A stretch of 64,000 nucleotides of DNA from Denitrobacterium detoxificans (GTDB taxonomy: Bacteria > Actinomycetota > Coriobacteriia > Coriobacteriales > Eggerthellaceae): the NCBI RefSeq assembly GCF_015062615.1, contig NZ_SUUH01000001.1, forward strand, positions 124,001-188,000. The letters run 5' to 3'. Each line of letters starts with the position of its first letter. Within the stretch, counting starts at the first letter, position 1. Shown piece by piece: positions 61,139 to 64,000 of this stretch. The notes under the pieces are model-generated. The model made no database searches and was not told the origin of the DNA. It saw only the letters and a program-made list of their open reading frames with translations. Both the position numbers and the translations under genes were made by a program.

Positions 61139-62482
61139 TTAAGAAGCAGAAATGTAGATGGTAATCTGACGAACGGTATCGGCAAGATTGCCGCTTGCGT
61201 TAGCCGCCGTGTAATCGTACGAAAGCACCGACGACCAATTGTACGTGGCGCTTCCCACGGTAGACGTGCCATCGAACGAGCACTTCTCGAACACGCGCGT
61301 GGTGCCGTCGGTGGCATACGTGGTGTACTGCGAGGCGTCGGGCAGCGTAACGGAACCATCGGCTACGTTCAGGCCCGCCTCGTTGAGCGTCTTCTCGATA
61401 ACGTGCTCGTTGCTAACCGCATCGCTGAAGCTCAGGTCGCCATAGCCAAGGCTTGCCGTAGCAGCTGTGTAGCCAGCACGCACGACCTTGCCTTCTTCGG
61501 TAACGCTCAAGTACACCGTGGGCGTGCCCGACTTGGAATCGGCGGGCTCGTCGGTGAGCATGACGGTAAGGTTGGCGGTAACGGGGTTGCCCTCTTCGCT
61601 CACGGGAGCGGTAAGCGTGATGGTAGCGCCATGGCCCAGCTTGGCAATGGCCTCGTCTTGGGTAAGACCAAGCACGCCCACCAGGTCGGGAACATCGGTA
61701 ACCTTGGAGTTGGAAGAGGAGGCATCCTTGCCGTTCGAGTTACTCGACGACTGCAGAACGTCGGTCGTGGCGCTCGTGCCCTGCTGCACGTTGATGTCGC
61801 TGATGGTGGTAACGGCCTGGTACGCCCAATAGCCCATTGCGCCCAAAAGGCCAATGAGGACGATGAGCACGAAAACGAGCACACGACGCTGACGACGTGA
61901 CTTGCGCTGATGCTCGGGCATGGCGGCCAAGCGCTCCTTGCGCGTGGGCTTCGCCTTGCCATGACGGCCATGCTTGCCACGCGCCGGCGCAGCAGCGGCT
62001 TCGTCTACCACATCGGCACGCACAGTGTGCATCTTGTCGCCGTATTCGTAGTAATCGCGCTGGGCATCGTCGACGATGCTATCGGCAGAACCACCCAGGA
62101 ACTCCTCGCCGTTTTCCGCGGGGTCCCACAGATGGTCGGCATCGAACGGCAGGCCATCGACGCCATCGTCGCCATTGGAGCGCAAACGATCGCCCTCCAC
62201 GCCAAACGAACGGGGCGTGGGGAACTCAGATTCGGAGTGATCGTCATCTTCGCTCGTGGGGAACGAGCCTTCGGACCAATCGCTTGCATTGGATTCGTCT
62301 TCCAGATTCGCCTCTTCCCCATCGGACGAAACCTCTTCCTGGGCTTCCTCCGTGGCGGCTTCGGTATCGACTACCTGCTCGGCCGATTCGGATTCGGCTT
62401 CATCGTTCTGCTGGTTTTCCTCTTCTACAGAATCGATAGTCTCTTCGCTTTCGCTAGCACCATGCGTGTTTTGATCAGACAT
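61139..62482 (-). CDS. Bitopic membrane protein with PASTA-like extracellular part
   Basis: A 447-residue protein. A very acidic cytoplasmic region (1-155) is followed by a basic stretch (GKHGRHGKAKPTRKERL), one membrane helix (about 201-221), a Ser/Asn linker and an extracellular part that begins VPDLVGVLGLTQDEAIAKLG, much like a PASTA module. A second related unit may follow. There is no kinase domain. PASTA modules bind peptidoglycan fragments, so a wall-sensing or scaffold role is possible. ATG 62482 follows AGGTGG; another ATG nine bases earlier is too close to the site. Confidence 0.65.
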   Translation of the reverse strand: MSDQNTHGASESEETIDSVEEENQQNDEAESESAEQVVDTEAATEEAQEEVSSDGEEANLEDESNASDWSEGSFPTSEDDDHSESEFPTPRSFGVEGDRLRSNGDDGVDGLPFDADHLWDPAENGEEFLGGSADSIVDDAQRDYYEYGDKMHTVRADVVDEAAAAPARGKHGRHGKAKPTRKERLAAMPEHQRKSRRQRRVLVFVLIVLIGLLGAMGYWAYQAVTTISDINVQQGTSATTDVLQSSSNSNGKDASSSNSKVTDVPDLVGVLGLTQDEAIAKLGHGATITLTAPVSEEGNPVTANLTVMLTDEPADSKSGTPTVYLSVTEEGKVVRAGYTAATASLGYGDLSFSDAVSNEHVIEKTLNEAGLNVADGSVTLPDASQYTTYATDGTTRVFEKCSFDGTSTVGSATYNWSSVLSYDYTAANASGNLADTVRQITIYISAS

Positions 62483-62518
62483 CTGGCGCATCCACCTTTC
62501 AAGCGTGTACGGGCGTTG

Positions 62519-62911
62519 CTATGCGGAATGAGTGAGCATCCAATAGGCCACGGCAATCACAACCAAGAGAACGCCGACGACGATGATGATGGCACGCATG
62601 CGCGCAAAGGGAGTCTCGGCATGCAGGTCGTCTTCGGACGTGATATATGCCTCGCGTTCGCGAATGGCCTTGTTCCTCAAATGGCGGGCATATGCCCTAC
62701 GGTCTTCTTCCGAGGCGTTCTGAAGCATTTCCGTGAGTTCATCGCTTTCCCCGGATTCGCTAGCCGCACGAGAATCGTGCGTCGCTGCCGGCGCCTGGGA
62801 AACTGCGGTGGCTTCGGAACGGCCCGCGGGCACAGCACCCGCCTGAACGACCACGTCGTCCGCTTCGTCACTGCTAACCGTTATGAGGCTGAACGCTTTA
62901 TCTTCCGACAT
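62519..62911 (-). CDS. Small C-tail-anchored membrane protein
   Basis: A 130-residue protein. The N-terminal ~100 residues are polar with a helical charged section (ELTEMLQNASEEDRRAYARHL); the C terminus is a single membrane helix (RAIIIVVGVLLVVIAVAYWML) with four residues after it. No family was recognised. ATG 62911 follows AAGGTGG. It lies 36 bases before the PASTA-like gene and the two are probably one operon. Confidence 0.6.
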   Translation of the reverse strand: MSEDKAFSLITVSSDEADDVVVQAGAVPAGRSEATAVSQAPAATHDSRAASESGESDELTEMLQNASEEDRRAYARHLRNKAIREREAYITSEDDLHAETPFARMRAIIIVVGVLLVVIAVAYWMLTHSA

Positions 62912-62942
62912 GGTTTCCACCTTCTTTCCCATCAGCCAATTA

Positions 62943-62948
62943 ATTATA
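62943..62948 (-). promoter_or_regulatory. -10 box for the minus-strand membrane-protein operon
   Basis: TATAAT on the minus strand, 31 bases before the start at 62911; the -35 (TTAGGG-like) is weak. Confidence 0.5.
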
Positions 62949-62990
62949 AAGTATGCCGCCAAGCAGCCCTAACCGTCCAGATAATATCCA

Positions 62991-63025
62991 TTGGAGCTTA
63001 TCATCTGTTCGGATACAATACCGAA
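62991..63025 (+). promoter_or_regulatory. suf promoter with overlapping inverted repeat
   Basis: TTGGAG (62991-62996) and TACAAT (63014-63019) with exactly 17 bases between. TTCGG (63008-63012) and CCGAA (63021-63025) flank the -10 box symmetrically, a typical repressor position. Confidence 0.6.
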
Positions 63026-63059
63026 TCGAAACGCATTAGCATAGACGAGAGGACGTTAG

Positions 63060-63842
63060 ATGCTAGAACTCAAGAACGTGGTATTTGAGGTACCCGTATC
63101 CGAGGGGTCGAGGGAGACCAAGCGTATCATCGACGACCTTAGCCTTCGTATCGATGACGACAAGTTCGTCGTCATCACCGGTCCTAACGGCGGAGGCAAG
63201 AGCACGCTGGCAAAGCTCATCATGGGCATCGAACAACCCACGAGCGGCCAAATCCTGTTCAACGGAGAAGACATCACGCACGCGAGCATTAGCGATCGCG
63301 CCAAGCTGGGAATCGGCTACGGCTTCCAGCAACCGCCCCGCTTCAAGGGCATGAAGGTGAAGAAGCTGCTGGAAATCGCCGCTGGCGAGCGCCTGCCCAT
63401 GTTCGCATGCAACGAGTACCTGGCGAAGGTCGGCCTGTGCAGCGCCGACTGGCTCACGCGCGAGGTGGACAAGAACCTTTCGGGCGGCGAGGTGAAGCGC
63501 ATCGAAATCGCCACGCTGCTGGCGCGCAACCCGAAGCTCGCCATCTATGACGAACCCGAAGCGGGCATCGACCTGTGGAGCTTCGATCGCCTTACCGGCA
63601 CGTTCCGCGACATCCACGAAGCGCGCGAAGGCCACACCATCATGATCATCAGCCACCAGGAGCGCATCATTCAGCTGGCCGATGAAGTCGTGTTGCTAAA
63701 GAAGGGCAGGATCGACAAGCGCGGAACGCTCGAAGAGGTCATGCCCCATCTGAACCTGGCGCATCGCACCAACCCCAACGAAGCCTGCACGTTCACCACG
63801 CCCACCAACATCAACACGGGCGACATCAACACCAACTGCTAG
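63060..63842 (+). CDS. sufC: SufC, Fe-S assembly ATPase
   Basis: A 260-residue ABC-type ATPase of the SUF iron-sulfur system. Walker A GPNGGGKST, signature LSGGEVKRIEIA, Walker B LAIYDEPEAGID, switch ISHQ. ATG 63060 follows GAGAGGA. It forms a complex with the SufB/SufD-type protein encoded 12 bases downstream. Confidence 0.94.
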   Translation: MLELKNVVFEVPVSEGSRETKRIIDDLSLRIDDDKFVVITGPNGGGKSTLAKLIMGIEQPTSGQILFNGEDITHASISDRAKLGIGYGFQQPPRFKGMKVKKLLEIAAGERLPMFACNEYLAKVGLCSADWLTREVDKNLSGGEVKRIEIATLLARNPKLAIYDEPEAGIDLWSFDRLTGTFRDIHEAREGHTIMIISHQERIIQLADEVVLLKKGRIDKRGTLEEVMPHLNLAHRTNPNEACTFTTPTNINTGDINTNC

Positions 63843-63854
63843 GAGGCACCAACC

Positions 63855-64000
63855 ATGGCAGTAGACCTTTCCCCCATCGACGAAAACCTGCTCGCGACCA
63901 TTTCCGGTCTGCACGGCATGCCCAACGGAGCTTTCAACATTAGGCGCAACGGCGAACTCGTAGAGCGCCACAGCAGCGCGTTCATCGAAATCGCCACCAA
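63855..64000 (+). CDS. SufB/SufD-family protein, cut by the right edge
   Basis: Only the first 48 residues are in the window (MAVDLSPIDENLLATISGLHG, then GAFNIRRNGELVERHSSAFIEI). ATG 63855 has AGGAGG 8 bases upstream. Position after sufC and the sequence fit a SufB/SufD scaffold subunit; which of the two cannot be decided. Confidence 0.75.
   Translation, partial: MAVDLSPIDENLLATISGLHGMPNGAFNIRRNGELVERHSSAFIEIAT

Overview
The window reads as chromosome of a high-GC anaerobic actinobacterium, most likely family Eggerthellaceae (class Coriobacteriia). This is inferred from gene content: a LuxR-type regulator fused to about 12 membrane segments, multiple acyl-CoA dehydrogenases with FixABCX, a GlnR-like orphan regulator beside a short glutamine synthetase, and surface proteins with an S-P-K-T-G type sorting motif. 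I do not commit to a genus.

Layout. 1-4.7 kb: visibly GC-richer DNA with a gene cut by the left edge, a 650-bp non-coding block of palindromes, a sorted surface protein and a membrane-bound LuxR regulator. 4.8-5.4 kb: two identical tRNA-Asp genes with matching promoters and terminators, separated by a broken tRNA-Asp 3' end and an inverted-repeat element. 5.6-20.7 kb: a catabolic or respiratory module. Its plus arm has a CoA ligase, a Cys-rich protein of unknown function, an acyl-CoA dehydrogenase, a CaiB-type CoA-transferase and a LysR regulator. Its minus arm has an acyl-CoA dehydrogenase, FixA, FixB, FixC, FixX, a further acyl-CoA dehydrogenase and an MFS carrier, with a TetR regulator at its head. 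Together they look able to import a carboxylate, activate it to a CoA thioester and reduce or oxidise it with electrons passed through FixABCX. The substrate is unknown.

20.7-38.5 kb, minus strand, mainly housekeeping: ilvB-ilvN-leuA, prfA-prmC-punA-pyrE, trxA-trxB, a small lipoprotein (plus strand), a SEC-C protein, polA apparently without a proofreading site, glnA followed by an atypical response regulator, and an LCP cell-wall ligase.

38.7-56.2 kb: cell-envelope glycopolymer region. It holds an L,D-transpeptidase with wall-binding repeats, UDP-galactopyranose mutase, the full dTDP-L-rhamnose pathway (rfbA, rfbD, rfbB, rfbC), three large multi-domain glycosyltransferases, an ABC-2 exporter (Wzm/Wzt type), a GtrB-like transferase and a YdjC-type deacetylase, with a tRNA-Glu between. 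Together with the lipid-linked sugar initiator WecA/TagO near 60 kb and the LCP protein, this points to a rhamnose- and galactofuranose-containing wall polymer that is built inside, exported by ABC transporter and ligated to peptidoglycan.

56.3-64 kb: DEAD-box helicase, a NifX-like small protein, the infC-rpmI-rplT operon with an apparent attenuator and a probable AUA start, wecA, two membrane proteins of unknown role, and the start of a suf operon (sufC, then a SufB/SufD gene cut by the right edge).

No CRISPR array, rRNA, insertion sequence or prophage gene was recognised. The clearest items for follow-up are the split FixABCX/acyl-CoA module with its unclassified Cys-rich protein and shared upstream motif, the tRNA-Asp-derived inverted element, the GlnR-like regulator whose phospho-acceptor position is Glu, and the infC leader.
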